Source of the DNA: Allodiplogaster sudhausi
Lineage: Eukaryota > Nematoda > Chromadorea > Rhabditida > Diplogasteridae
Length of the DNA stretch: 64,000 bases
Reading direction: 5' to 3'
Assembly: GCA_945643635.1 (NCBI GenBank)
Contig: CALZFC010000004.1
Location: 1,884,501-1,948,500, forward strand
The notes beneath the pieces are model-generated. The model had not been told where the DNA came from. It did no database searches and worked only from the letters and a program-made list of their open reading frames with translations. Shown piece after piece: positions 46,470 to 57,977 of this stretch (the stretch's first letter is position 1; each line of letters opens with the position of its first letter). A program made the translations under genes and the position numbers.

Positions 46470-47800
46470 AGCCGCTACAGTAAAATAAGTTAAAGGAATG
46501 CACTCGAAAGTGACGTCTTCCTTCTCGAATGCACTTTAGACATCTTTGTTTTCTCGCTTTACATTGCCAGGATGACTTGAATGCACTCGCAGCATTGCTT
46601 CTTTCTCTCGTCATTCCACTTCATGGCTGCTGCCATGGAAAAGGGAATTTTTTCTCGGGTGAGCCAAATTCATGACCGGAAGATACAAAATTGCACTCTT
46701 TTGGCGATGGCGAGACTGTGGCCTCGACAAGGGATCAACGACTTTTCCACTCATCGTAAACAGATTTGCCTAACAACGCCAGAGTCCAAGGTGAGCGGTT
46801 GTCATATCGCCGCTTTTAATTCGACTACCAATGGAAGATTTTTCGTCATAAGCATATGTATAAGCATTGTGAAGCTCTAATCCGCCCAATATGCAAGCAG
46901 CTAAATCCAAACGTGAATAAGGAATAGGGTTTCCGGTAGATCGAGGTCGCGATGTTCAGACATTGTTTTTCCGTCTCAAATTATCCACCATTAGCCAAAT
47001 TTGTAGAACATACTTTAAAAATATTGCCGTTGTGAATGAAATACATAGATGCACCATGGTGCTTGCTAAAGGAGCGGTTAACCCATTGTTCTCAATTTGT
47101 ATTCAATCCTAATCACTTATGTATTTAGTTAAATAAAAGCAACAGGTACAATTATGATGCATCGGTCGTGTCAAGGTCATCGTGGTAAGAGTTGGTTCGG
47201 TGTGTGGCGGCAGCACTCTCTCTCTCTCTCTCTCGCGTGCTGAGGGGTCTGGCCCACCCTCGGGCAGTCGCTCACACCGCATATCATCCGTCGCACGCTG
47301 AGAGGTGTGGAGGCTTCAGCTTTCTCTTCCAACTTCCCCTTCCTATTATTTCCCTAGACTCTACCTGCATAATACATATGTACGTGGTACCATTAATCTC
47401 AATGTTGTCGCATCTATGTACATACATACATATGTATATACTGATGAACGAATAAATAAATAAATGTTCAAACTACAATAATCTCGCGGACTATGATGAC
47501 TCTGGCGTTGCCATGCAAATCTGTTTACGAAGAGAAGAGACCATTGTCGCGGCCAAAATCTCCTCAACGAGACAGAATCTGCAATTTGGTGGCTTCCGCC
47601 AAGGAATTTTAACTCGTCCGAGACAGTAGACTATTGTCTTTTAAATGACGGCTGCACCCAAAAGAGAAGGAAAACATGCTACGAGTGCATTCAAGGCATC
47701 CTGGCAATGTTTGAGAGAGAGAGAGAGAGAAAAAGTGCATTCGAGGAGGAAACAGTGACTTTTGAGCGAAATCCTTTTTGCAGATATTACTGAGCCATTG
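46470..47800. other. Inverted copies of a KQCYECIQVIL exon-like segment
   Basis: Minus strand at about 46500-46640 reads MAAAMKWNDERKKQCCECIQ then VILAM. Plus strand at about 47665-47800 carries the same sequence, inverted relative to it, and the flanks CAGATTTGCCTAACAACGCC and its inverse match too. The pair recurs in the second block (60240-60360 and 63715-63830). A CT run lies at 47218-47233. Function unknown. Confidence 0.45.
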
Positions 47801-47956
47801 CACCGCCATTAGAACAAACACTAATATTAATAATTCTAATATTATTATTAATATTATATTCTATTTAATATTTATATTATGAATATCGGGCATAATAATG
47901 TTGAGCGAGACAGTAGCGGAAAAGAGATGTTTCTCACTGTAACAATTAAATTGAAG

Positions 47957-50900
47957 ATGAAAGCGGCGGCTCTCTTATTGTCCGTCATTTTCATCATTTT
48001 CGGTGAGTTAATACAATTGCTCATTATTCAGTTGTAAGCAAATGTAATTATGTTAGTGTGGACTACGGTTACAATTATATTTCCAGTCAATGAGGGTGCA
48101 ACTTGCACATGGGAAGCATATCTTGGCGGCTGCAAAACGACGACGACCTCAACGACCACCTCGACGACTACGACATCGACAATCTCAAAGACTTCCACAT
48201 CAACGCCGACCACATCGAGGTCGACAACCACGGCAACGTCATCCTCTTCAAGACTTACGACGACAACGTAAAACATCGAATATTTTTTGTGTGAAGACGT
48301 TAAGTGCTAAATTTTTATTGCGATACTCACTACTGGATATTTGATCGTTCACAGAATTTGAAGCGCAGTGATCTTATGAATCAACAGTTTTTCTTACCAA
48401 TTTTTTTTTAAAGAAAGGCGCCAACGACATCTAATTCTTTGACTACAACGCCAACCACAACACGCACAACAACGTCTTCTTCTCAGTCTACGATGACCAC
48501 TGGTTCTCCCTCTCAGTCAACCATTACAGTATCTTCGACTCAGTCCACATTAGCGCCCACCAGATCGACTTCTACGACCTCAGCAACCTCATCTGCATCA
48601 CAACTTAAGACGACAATGTAATGCTTGAGTGTTCTCATTAAAAATACCGTAATATTCACGGTTTGAGCTTAGACAATATCACAGAATGGGGGGGGGGGTT
48701 CTACTAGTGGGAAGGGTTCTATTTTTCAATGGCTTTAGCAGAAGGGGTACTATTAGAGGGGGTTCTAATAAAGGGGGTACTGAAGAGAGAAAATACGGTA
48801 ATTATTATTTTAACCTAGCACAACTACCACGACAACTAGCAGGGAGGGCCCGTGCGGACAACACAGAATCGCAAGCGGGAGTCTAATTGCGAATGTGTCA
48901 GTTTGGAATAGAGAGTGGGAAGGACCACATGAAGCTTATTCTGCCATGGTGTTTGTAAAGAAACCGTAAACATGTGAATGCAGTTGCCAGAGAAAGGATT
49001 CGCATGCCATCTGCAAAGTTGTCGATGGACATCACTCATGTATATGCTCTGCCAATTTCACCGGGTCAACTTGCGGCAATTGTTCGTTAATCTCCTCTCA
49101 TTTGAGCTGATACAGTTTTTCCATCAAGACTTCTTGCTTTCAGCTCTTGAATCTCTTGGCCATCTCACTGATACTTTTGGAAATGATTCGGTCGAGAATG
49201 TACTTGATGTTAGCTGATCGGGTCTAACAATAAACAAACTTATTTGAACATTGCTTTTTCAGATGATCTCAACGGGAAAGGACTTCCCGGCCGTCTTCAC
49301 CTCCTCACTGCCTGCCCTTCTGAGCTTTATCTCTGATGACGAACGCCCGGATCTTAGCTGGACTCTCGAAGACATTATCACTGAAGCTACTTTTCTCGGA
49401 GAAACGCTCGATTTGGAGTTCGACTTCAACCAAATTCGACATGGTGAAACTTGCATTTAGATCTACATTTCAAATGCGTCATGATCCCTTCCTCGGAAAC
49501 TGCTTCGTCTTTAACCCTGCTGCCCAGAACCGTTCAACAGGTCTTGCGATCGTTGAAGACGACCTAGGTGAAAACAATATTCAAATAATTGTTTTATATC
49601 TTTCCAAAAGTGCCTAAAATATAAGCCTTTTAATCAGGATTTCTTGTAACTGTGGACCCGCAAAGTGCCCAGCAGGCCGACTGGTCGGAAACAATTGGAG
49701 TTAATGTCTTCATACAGCCTGGCAAGCTCCTTATTTTTTTCTTAAATAATAATGGTTCGGTAGCGTGGAAGAAATAGTACATAGTATGTTTGCAGCATCT
49801 CTTGGAGTCTACGCCGAGAGCAAAGGAATCGCACTTCTTCCAGGAACAACAACAACTATTCGATTAAGCGAAGTAATGCAAGGGTTTTATTAAGGCCTTT
49901 TCTTTGTTCTAATTGTAAGAAGATTGATGAACTTTTCGTTTGGTTCTTGGCTATGAAATGACTGAACTACAACATCCCTGCAAAGTGTGGATAAAAATGA
50001 TGTGTTCAGTATACTTATTCCGCCTATGGCGGTGTAAGTGCGCGGTGCGTTCGCGACAAATCGGAAGTGGCCTCATTCTACTTTGATTTTGACTACTCCA
50101 TCGATGTCAGCTTGATCTTATTTAATCAGTAATCTATAGCACCTAAATGAATTCACACCCTTTTGAGACACGACAACAATAATCAAGAAATTCAAATAAT
50201 TTAAAATGAACAGTCAAGATTTGTTGCTTACTTGTCAATGATAATTGAGGGTTGCTTCCGGTCCTGCTATCAAGACGTCGTTTATCAAGAGTGCGGATGT
50301 ATGGACGCAACTTTTGTCAGGAAGCAGGGCGCTCCGCCGTGCGGCTTTGAAAAACGTTAGCACCCATTTTCATGGGCAGGCGATACAAATACAAGTTGCC
50401 TTTAGTTGCCTGCATCTCTTCGCTCCTCTCCTCCCGCGGCGATCCCTCTGGCTGGCCAGAGTGCGATTGCCCTCCGCCTTGTCATTCCAACACTTTTGAA
50501 ACTCTCGTCTTCCAGGCGCCAAGCAGCAATCAAAAGGTGCTGCTTTTAAAAGAGGGCGATCACCAAAAAATTATGTGATATTTCAAATTGCTCTCATTCA
50601 CACGTGCTATTTTCACGCGGGGGGTTTGTGCGACCTGCGAAATAGCATGCGAGAATGAGAGTGAGGAATCACAGGGCAGACGCGGGAATTCGAACCTGCG
50701 TTAAATATTTTTCGGCGATCGCCCTCCTTTAATCGCGAAAAAAATAATCGATTTTCTTTTCAACTTATTTATTTTAGGTAGAAGATTCATGTACTCACAC
50801 GAACAAGTCCAACAGCGAAGGCAACTGCACGGCTACCTTTGTAGGTCCACTCATTCAAATTTGAAAGGGTGAAGCTAAAGTTGAAATGTTATGAAGACGA

Positions 50901-51490
50901 GAGAAGGGAATTTCAGAGTGATGTAAGGTACTCCTTTTCAATTTACTCGCAATTAAACTAGGTTGGGTATAATACTTACTACAGAGTGAGGTGGCCATGT
51001 TCTTTGATACCGTCGAGGCCCACGTCGAGGTTGAGGAACTCTCCATTTCGGTCAGCATCTTATCTTTTGACACTATTAAAAGAGCCATCGGAGAAATAGC
51101 ATGAGTAAAAAGTGTGCGATATGAACTCGCGCTCATGAAGTTCAGTCATAGAACCTGCGGATCATGACGACCTTTGTAAAATGGTGTTACTTTCAAATTT
51201 CGTTTGCATATAAATTTGTAACGGGTGAACAAAAATCGTCCAAACTTTCGAGCTCGATGTGGCAGACCAAAGCGAATTTACCCCTCATGAAGAAAAAACC
51301 ACACACAGTTATTCCCGGACAGCTCCTTTAAAATCATAAAGATACGAAAATTGGAGTATATGCTGCCTGCATTGAGTTCTCGTCTCTGCTCGGTTCCCTG
51401 GGTGGCCAGAGCGGTCTCTTCCTCGGCTGTTCATTCATCGTCATCCTCGAGTTTGGTCTCCTGCTGGCGAAAATCGCGCTGAGAAAGTAG
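47957..51490 (+). CDS. Mucin-EGF-DEG/ENaC fusion (EGAS-like), one in-frame stop
   Basis: Fifteen exons close in phase: 47957-48002, 48087-48267, 48414-48617, 48819-49081, 49144-49208, 49263-49417, 49461-49567, 49638-49721, 49796-49872, 50010-50105, 50250-50355, 50406-50536, 50778-50840, 50985-51050, 51377-51490. One intron (after 49721) uses a GC donor. The predicted product has about 585 residues: signal peptide (MKAAALLLSVIFIIFVNEGA), Thr/Ser-rich mucin-like stretch, a short domain (REGPCGQHRIASGSL...), an EGF-like module (CKVVDGHHSCICSANFTGST), then the DEG/ENaC extracellular domain (DPFLGNCFVFN; GCFRSCYQD; CDCPPPC) and TM2 (LLGSLGGQSGLFLG). C. elegans has EGF-plus-amiloride-channel proteins (EGAS group), which I recall as the nearest relatives. 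TM1 is not present in this model. A TAA at 48967-48969 lies in frame just before the EGF module; I found no splice that removes it, so the gene may be a pseudogene or the base miscalled. Confidence 0.75.
50540..50735 (-). mobile_element. GGGCGATCACC MITE in channel-gene intron
   Basis: Ends AGAGGGCGATCACC and, inverted, AGGAGGGCGATCGCC, each next to TTAA. The core includes CATTCACACGTGCTATTTTC and its partial inverse. It sits in the intron between 50536 and 50778 and is inverted relative to the copy at 39845-40035. Confidence 0.8.
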
Positions 51491-51589
51491 CAAATACAGT
51501 ACCGTTTAGGTGCTGCCAAATATTCAACATTCTATTTGGCAAAAATAAAACTTTTTTTTACTACAAATTTCACGATCAGTTGAAATGTA

Positions 51590-52530
51590 AAGAAGTGAGC
51601 ACTTGATTGAATCTGGTTGCTTTGATTACTTAGCTTTATTCTAGAACATCTTTGTGATAACTTTTTGAGCTGTTCTCTATTTATTAACATTCTGTTACAT
51701 GTGGCCTGGCCCCAATTTTTGCGATTCATGCACTCGGGATGAGGTGTAGAAGGTTCTGGAGGATAAAATCGATTATTTAATGCTATTCCTAAACTAATAG
51801 TTATTTAAATGTATGCACAGATAGTCAGTGAACGTATTCAGATGGCTACTAAAGCTTAGAAAATTACCTGCTAACTATTTCATCGCGTAATTAGCACCTC
51901 GGGCAACATTCGTCCGCAGTCTGGACCTACTTAAAGTGATGCCATGTGGGAGTTTGAATTTTAAAAACGGGTTTGCAATTTTCAAAGCTTAAAGGAAGCA
52001 TCCGGCGAATAATTATACAGTAGCGCTAGAGAACCACTTTGAATGCTCGCGCTCAAAAAGTTGCCTGTTCGAGAGAGCATGTGAAATAGGAAGGCGGCTC
52101 TGACCTACCGTAACTAATTCTCTACCCGCGATTTTTCACGTTACTATTGCTCAGAGTGCAATGGAAGAAAATCGCTCAAACTTTCAGGATGTATGTTTTA
52201 CGCCAAGATGAACTTATCAATAAAGAGAAAACCCAAGGTTAATTATTCCTCGGATACCTCCTTTAAGTAGCCATCTGAATACGTTCACTGACTATCTGAG
52301 CATATATTTAAATAACTATTATTATAGGAATAGCATTGAATGATCGATTTTATCCTCCTGTACCTTCTGCACCTCAGCCCGAGTGCATGAATCACAAAAT
52401 TGAGCCAGGCCTCATGTAACAAAATGTTAATAATTAGAGAACAGCTCAAAAAGTTATCACAAAGATGTTCTAGAATAAAGCTAGGTAATCAAAGCAATAC
52501 AAACTACCCGAAGATTAAACAAATAAACCA
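51590..52530 (+). repeat. Palindrome P2 with ~260-bp arms
   Basis: 51590-51870 and 52262-52530 are inverted repeats (TCTAGAACATCTTTGTGATA, GATAAAATCGAT, GTCAGTGAACGTATTCAGAT). The arms are homologous to those of P1 at 43605-44745 (shared AAATCGATTTTATC and GCTGAGGTGCAGAAG-like blocks). It follows the 3' end of the EGAS-like gene. The minus reading of the right arm includes ALGLRCRRYRRIKS. Confidence 0.75.
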
Positions 52531-53276
52531 TTTTCTCCAGCAGGCCTAAATGTGCAACCCGGGTGACTCGAGTTATTGATTTTTTTCTCGCACTGTAGTA
52601 GATCAATGAAACCAATAATCTGTTACTATAATTGTGGCAGCATAAAGAAGAAACCCTGAAAATTTCATTCACTTTCATCTACTTTGAAGGAAATTATACA
52701 TGCAAAAACCAAAAGTAAGTAGAATTTTGCACGGCACAGTATGATGCGGGTTGGCAAAATAATTGACAAATGCAAGAATCAGAAGATTTTCCTTTTCTCA
52801 TAGGTCTGGCCAGTAATCGTTCCATTCCTCCTTGGTCCTCTCATTCTATTCGGCCCTTTCATGTCTAAAGAACAGATGGTTGTTGGCAGACAAGTTGTAT
52901 CGAAACCAAAATAGCGTCAGCGTGCTGCGCGCACGCTACCGCCAATTATTCCCTTCAATCGTGGTTAACGTTGGACTGACACACCAAAGGATGTCCATAT
53001 GTGACAATATCTATTCAGCTTATATACTAGATATGCATGTATGTATGTACAGCTAGATATTTACTTTATCATTATTTTCATATCAATGTCCATTAGCAAA
53101 TAATTGCCTCGGGAGAGCATTTCAATTGAATATTACAGATGTAAAATACTTAAAATGCTGAGAATTTTCGAAAAATTGTTCAAATCGTCATTTTTCCCTT
53201 CTCATTCGCAAAATGTGTAGATTAAATTTAATCAGTATCAAATAGGTACCTACAATCGATTATTTTTGTTGGAAAA
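52531..53276. other. Duplicated spacer, no gene supported
   Basis: 52530-52720 is related to 44760-44950 (TTTCATCTACTTTGAAGGAAA). The rest, including a 74-codon ORF at 52832-53056, has no support. A GTATGTATGTAC palindromic patch lies near 53040. Confidence 0.5.
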
Positions 53277-56200
53277 TTAAGTAAATGATGAATCACGATT
53301 ATATCGTTCCTGATTTGCTGCATAGGACATGAGCCAGGCCAAGTTTGCAATGTGGAGAATGGGGAAGAGGGGGAAGCAGACATTGCGAGGAGTGAGCCAA
53401 CGAGCGAGGAAGGGCATGAAGAGAGTGGAGTTCAGATGCATTCGCTCGGGAAGCATTCTCAATTGTTTTTATTTATTTTAAAACTATTGAGCATTATAAT
53501 TCTGATGGTGAGAAAAAAAAATCTATATCTAGAAATAACTCACTGATTCCACCACACTGCGGCGAGGGCCACAATCATTGAGGCTAGGCCCGCCTTCTTC
53601 TTTGTCGGCGCACTGAATGACTTCCTGTTCATCATTATTTTAAATAACATTGTTTTAAATAGACATGCAAAATTGAGTTGACAGTTTTCACAACGCTGAC
53701 TTGCGCCTTCTGGAGTTTCTTCTTGCTTCCTCGAATGGATTCTTCCTTATACCAATCACCAAGACTACGATTACAGCGACAGTAATTAGGAGAATCTCGA
53801 TCAGGATGTAGATGCCTGTTGTGTTTATCATCAGTTTAATGTTAGTAATATGTTCAAGGAATGGCCTTGGAAGTTAAAACAATAATTACTTTGTAAACTT
53901 ACCGAGAACAGGAAGAACCCGCTTTCGGTAGCTGGCCCGAGATACTGACGACTACAGCCATCGACATCATGGTTGTCAATCCAAGGTTAACCTAAATTGA
54001 AGCGGGTGAGATATATATATATATCTCACCCGCTTCTATATATAACTTCTCTTACCGCATTTCCAACAACTGCCTGTTCTTCAGGCCGAGGAGAATAAGA
54101 AGACCGAGGGGGAACGTGGGAACAATTACGAGCCAGACCTATGAGAATGCAAGGACATGATCAGATTCTTGCGTTTCACAATTATTTTGCCAACCGAAAA
54201 TTGTGGCTGTCGAGTCATTCTTATCGCGATGTAGCCCTGAAAGTTGCTTGATAATGGCTTATTCCCAGGCATGCCAATTGAGGAAAGTATATTAAAAAAA
54301 TTAAATAAAGAGAAGAATACAAAAAGGGAACCACCGTTGACGTAAAGCGAAACGCTTCCGGCCCTTCATATGCCACGCCAACGACACCCATCTTCCACTC
54401 CGAAGTATTCTGAGTCGTTTCTTTGAGAATTGATTAATAAAACGCAAGTCTGTTGTGACAAACTTATTAGAATCCACTCAAGACTGGCTAAATGAAACAA
54501 ATAAGGGGAAATTTGTTGATGTTTTGTATTTCGACTTTGCAAAGGGCCATTCCTAGAAAGACAATGTCAAGATTGTAAAAATTGTTTTAAAAATAACAAT
54601 TTATAAAAAAAATTAATATACATATGTATCTATTGCATGAAAAAAGCAATTGAACATATTAATAACTTTCATGAATACGCGTAATCACAAACCACTCGGA
54701 TTCCAAGTGTGTTGAAGATCTGTCCACGCGGTTCATCCTATAGAAGAGCATATTTAACATTGCCATTTTTCCGGACTCTTCTGAAGCGCCTTCATTCTAT
54801 GGAAAAAGAAAAAGGAGCTGTGCGGGAACTTTCAGAATTCCCGCACCGGTCCCGGAAAGTTACGGGAGAAAATCATGAGTGGTGAGGGAAAGTTCCCGGA
54901 CAAAAAATATTTTGCCAGATGCACGAAATAATTCTTTCCTTTTACATTCAAATGTGTATATGTCAATTTCATTACTTTGATGTGAATTTTGTAATTTGTA
55001 TGGCATGGCACGCTCTTCTCCTTCCTCCACAACGACGAAGACCGAACTTACCGTATGAGAGACAAGACCATGTGGATCTGTGTGCAAACAATGAGGATTT
55101 GCTTTTTCGTCGCTATCGGATGGGAACTGATGACATCGCCTGCCTTCAGAGGATGATCCAGCCCTTCCTTAACAGCTACTTGACGGACAACTGGACGATT
55201 TCACTCCAAAATCAAGTGAGAAAACATGTAGTTATAGTGCCTGCTGTATGTAATTCTAATTAGGCTTTGATTGGTCTCCGTTCTCTCCTCTCCAATGCGC
55301 CGATGATAGTCCTGGCTGATGCGTTTGGCACTTGCGAGTCCACGATCCACAACTGCTTCTGGAGATTTATCCGCGGTGTTCTTTCAATCCGCGACACATG
55401 GATACAGTATCCAATCACGAGTGTTGGATACTGTAGAGGAGCAGCGAATGCTTTCAGCTTTCGAGGACAATTTTCAAGTAAACACCAAATAGAAACATCC
55501 CATGAATAAATAAACCTTGCAGATGTGATAGGGCTACTCGATGGCACACTCGTTCGGATTGCAGCACCGACCAGCGCGCCCTGGCAGTTCAGATGCCGAA
55601 AGGGCTATTGTGCATAAATATACTGCTCGCCGTTGATGCATACGGAAGGATCGTATTCGTGAATGCAAACTGTCCGGGAAGCAGCCACGACAGCTTCATT
55701 CTTCGGCAGTCGCAGCTGGGACAAGTGATCGCCGCGAGAAGAGTACCAGATGGTTATGTTCTTCTGGCGGATAAGGGATTTGCCAATGGCCCTCATATTG
55801 TTACCCCATTGAGAAACCCCCGCACCCCCCAAGAGCAAGATTTTAATACCGAGCATCGCCGGGTGAGAGTATTGTTGAGCAGAGCATTGGGGTTTTGAAA
55901 AAACGATTCCTTATGCTTTCGAACGAGATTCGTCTTTCCCCGGAAGCCGCATCAAAAGCTATCCTTGCTGCATGCACCCTCCACAACATCGTTATCGACA
56001 GAATCACCGGAGGCTTCCCATTGGGCACAAACCGTCTCGCCCACATGCCCCACCCTCCGCAAGGAGTTGATCCAAGGAACCACATGGTTGCCCACATTTA
56101 ACATTTCTCGATGAGTATTTTATGGAATAAAGTATACTGCTAACTTGCAATGAAAGCCCAGTCTGGGAAGAATGCTTCAACGAACAATCGATAACAACTA

Positions 56201-57977
56201 AAGGAACAACAAACAACTGGATCACAAACTTTTGGTTAAAGAATAAAAAGTAAATTACTCTTTCTAAAATCTCTATAATTTTCTGTAATCTAAAATTCAC
56301 TAAAATTTCTAAAAATTACTTTCTGTTAAATAAGGCCAATTAATACAAGAGAAGAAAGAATTATAGACTAAAATACGTTAAAAACAAACGTGTTACATTC
56401 TTAATATTGGGAGGAACGGGAAGACTTTGCCGTACTGGCTGGCGCTCTAGCAGTAGCCACTTCTACTTCTTGTTCCACTGGCGCGAAATGGAAAGAGTTC
56501 ATCTAGTCATCTTCTGATTCTTCTAGCTCGATCCGCGCCTCTTCTCCAAGATCTCGCCCTCCTCCAGTTTGATTGGCGTATCTTGAAGTATAAGTTATTG
56601 TTACTCACATAAGCATAAGAAACAGTTGGAAACAAATGTAGAAAAAAAACCTGTGCCTTCGTGCGCAGCGCACCCTTGCTTCCTTTCCAACCTCCTTGAT
56701 TAGCGTCCTCATCTGGTTTTCGGTGAACTGTTTGCTGCAAAAGATAATGCATTTAGCACCTCCCTTCCAATTAACAGCTCTTTAAAAAAGATCTATGTGA
56801 ATAACTGCTAACCCAATCCGTCGCCTTGTTTCTCCACTCGTTGCACTCCGGCTTGCGGCTGGAGTTCAGCTCAAGCAGGACGTCCTTCCTCTGCATGATC
56901 TCCTTGAGGAAGAACTTCTTTTCGTCTGCTTTCATCGCTCTGGAAAGATCGTTTCTCTAGTTTAATAAAAACGAGTAACAAGTTCATATCGGTCATCAAA
57001 TCTCTCAACTGTGATTGACGGCAATCAAAAATTAAGCTCAATCTGAAAGCTAGCAGCAATAAAAACAACATAAACCAATACACGCATTAAGAAGACTTGA
57101 TTCAAGAAGAGACTTGAACCAAGAAGAGACCTGAATCAGCGGCAATAGCCATCAACAACATTTGCGTAGCAAAAAGTCCGCTGTGTCAGTATACTGTCCA
57201 ACAACATGATTAAAACAAACTATTTGGACTTAAAAGCAGAAATAATAAAAGTTCTTTAATCAATAACAATAACAACAAAACTATAGTTAATCTGTCAACT
57301 TCATCGTGTTCAGAGCAACAAAAAAATTTCCCGGACCTTAACGCGACATGGGTTCGAGGGTCGGTGAGCGTTATTTCCCGGAGATTGCTTTGAGAGAACA
57401 CTAAAGATAACCACGAAATGAGAGAGGCCAGACAAACCATATCTCGAGTAGGTTTGTCTGCGCCTCCACTTTTACACGCTATTTCTCGCCATTTCAAGCA
57501 CCCGGGATTTTTCCCGGAGCGCTGGGCGCATTTGCGCAAAATCGGACCGGTATCTTTCCCGGAGCTGTCAAGAAAACCTCCGAGGTTCCATGCTATAGCA
57601 TATAAAAAGTCCGGGAAAGTTCCCGCACACCTCAGGACAATTTTTTTTGAGTTCAGGGACCCCTCACCGAACTTTCTTGAGAATGAAGGCGCGGCTGGAG
57701 ATGCCTTTGCATCTGTGCCGCCGTTGTGTGATAGGATACATACAGAGCAACTCCGTAACGAGACGTTAAGAATTCTAGAATTACAGCTCTTTTAAACAGA
57801 TCTAAAGATCTTCTTATATTTAAAAAAGGTCTATGACATACAACGAAAGTGAGAGTGGCAAAGTCCTCACCACTCCATACTTCTTCTGGCCCGTCGCAAG
57901 GCCATATGGACTGAAACCCTTTTCGTACTCCGACAAGAGCGACGACTTCAGCAGTTTGATCGTTTCCTTTATTGCTC
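53277..57977 (-). CDS. Pentameric ligand-gated ion channel subunit, divergent
   Basis: Minus-strand exons: about 57829-57977 (LLKSSLLSEYEKGFSPYG...SLSLYVIDL, start of the ligand-binding domain); then, beyond a Harbinger element, 54693-54737, 54499-54552, 54335-54409, 54195-54236 (IAIRMTRQPQF), 54056-54138 (M1: IVPTFPLGLLILLGL), 53903-53991 (M2: LGLTTMMSMAVVVSI...LPK), 53701-53815 (M3: YILIEILLITVAVIVVLVIG), 53544-53624 and 53277-53457 (M4: FPLFPILHIANLAWLM, then stop). Phases close from 54737 to 54056 and from 53815 to the stop; around the M2 exon they do not, which means a lesion or a misread site. The region that should be the Cys-loop (RVEWPFAKSK) keeps the WPF core but has no Cys. About 70 residues expected between the first exon and 54737 are missing where the element sits. 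The 5' end (signal peptide) is probably near 58100 but was not fixed. Confidence 0.75.
53999..54036. repeat. 38-bp perfect palindrome in intron
   Basis: GAAGCGGGTGAGATATATA is followed directly by its exact reverse complement. It lies in the short intron between the M1 and M2 exons of the ligand-gated channel gene and would form a perfect hairpin. Confidence 0.95.
55000..56101 (+). pseudogene. Harbinger DDE transposase, frameshifted
   Basis: Exons 55000-55215, 55264-about 55480 and 55523-56101, separated by 48-bp and roughly 40-bp introns. The N-terminal part (DDIACLQRMIQPFLNSYLTD) and a helix-turn-helix-like part (ADAFGTCESTIHNCFWRFI) lead to the nuclease: first Asp in GLLDGTLVRI, second in LLADKGFAN, Glu in VEQSIGVLKKRF. 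This fits the DDE_4 (HARBI1-type) family. Three one-base frame errors are visible, near 55400, 55605 and 55870, each between well-conserved stretches. The copy cannot make an intact transposase unless these are sequencing errors. Confidence 0.85.
56503..56935 (-). CDS. Harbinger accessory (SANT/MADF-like) protein
   Basis: Three minus-strand exons close in phase: 56813-56935, 56651-56727 and 56503-56581, giving 92 residues from the ATG at 56935. The product is helical and charged: KADEKKFFLKEIMQRKDVLL, EWRNKATDW, FTENQMRTLIKEVGKEARVR and an acidic end EEARIELEESEDD. The spacing of Trp and basic helices suits the DNA-binding Myb/SANT-type partner that Harbinger elements encode in the opposite orientation. 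A TTTCCAG just upstream of the ATG leaves open an earlier exon. No lesion seen. Confidence 0.65.

Larger units (their letters stand above)
44985..47995 (+). repeat. Duplicated block, copy 1
   Basis: Collinear with 58870-60895 plus 63421-64000. Landmarks: GACGTGCCTTCATG, CCAGACATCAAAT, GAGCCAGGCCATG, CACGGCATGAACCAGAACATG, TGAGTCTCGACAATTGCGTG, the TM1 exon, CAGGATGACTTGAATGCACTC and GTTGAGCGAGACAGTAGCGG. Copy 1 differs by a ~198-bp SINE-like insertion (46028-46225). Confidence 0.9.
54815..57633 (+). mobile_element. PIF/Harbinger element with transposase and partner gene
   Basis: Ends are GAGCTGTGCGGGAACTTTC and, inverted, GAGGTGTGCGGGAACTTTC. Internal sequence carries a DDE transposase relic on plus (55000-56101) and a small accessory gene on minus (56503-56935), the two-gene content typical of the superfamily. 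The expected 3-bp target duplication is not clear. CCCGGGAAAGTTCCCG-like motifs recur near both ends. It lies within the span of the ligand-gated channel gene. Confidence 0.8.

Noticed and set aside
48028..48276. Val/Asp-rich minus-strand ORF
   Set aside because: Complement of the Thr-codon-rich mucin exon on the plus strand.
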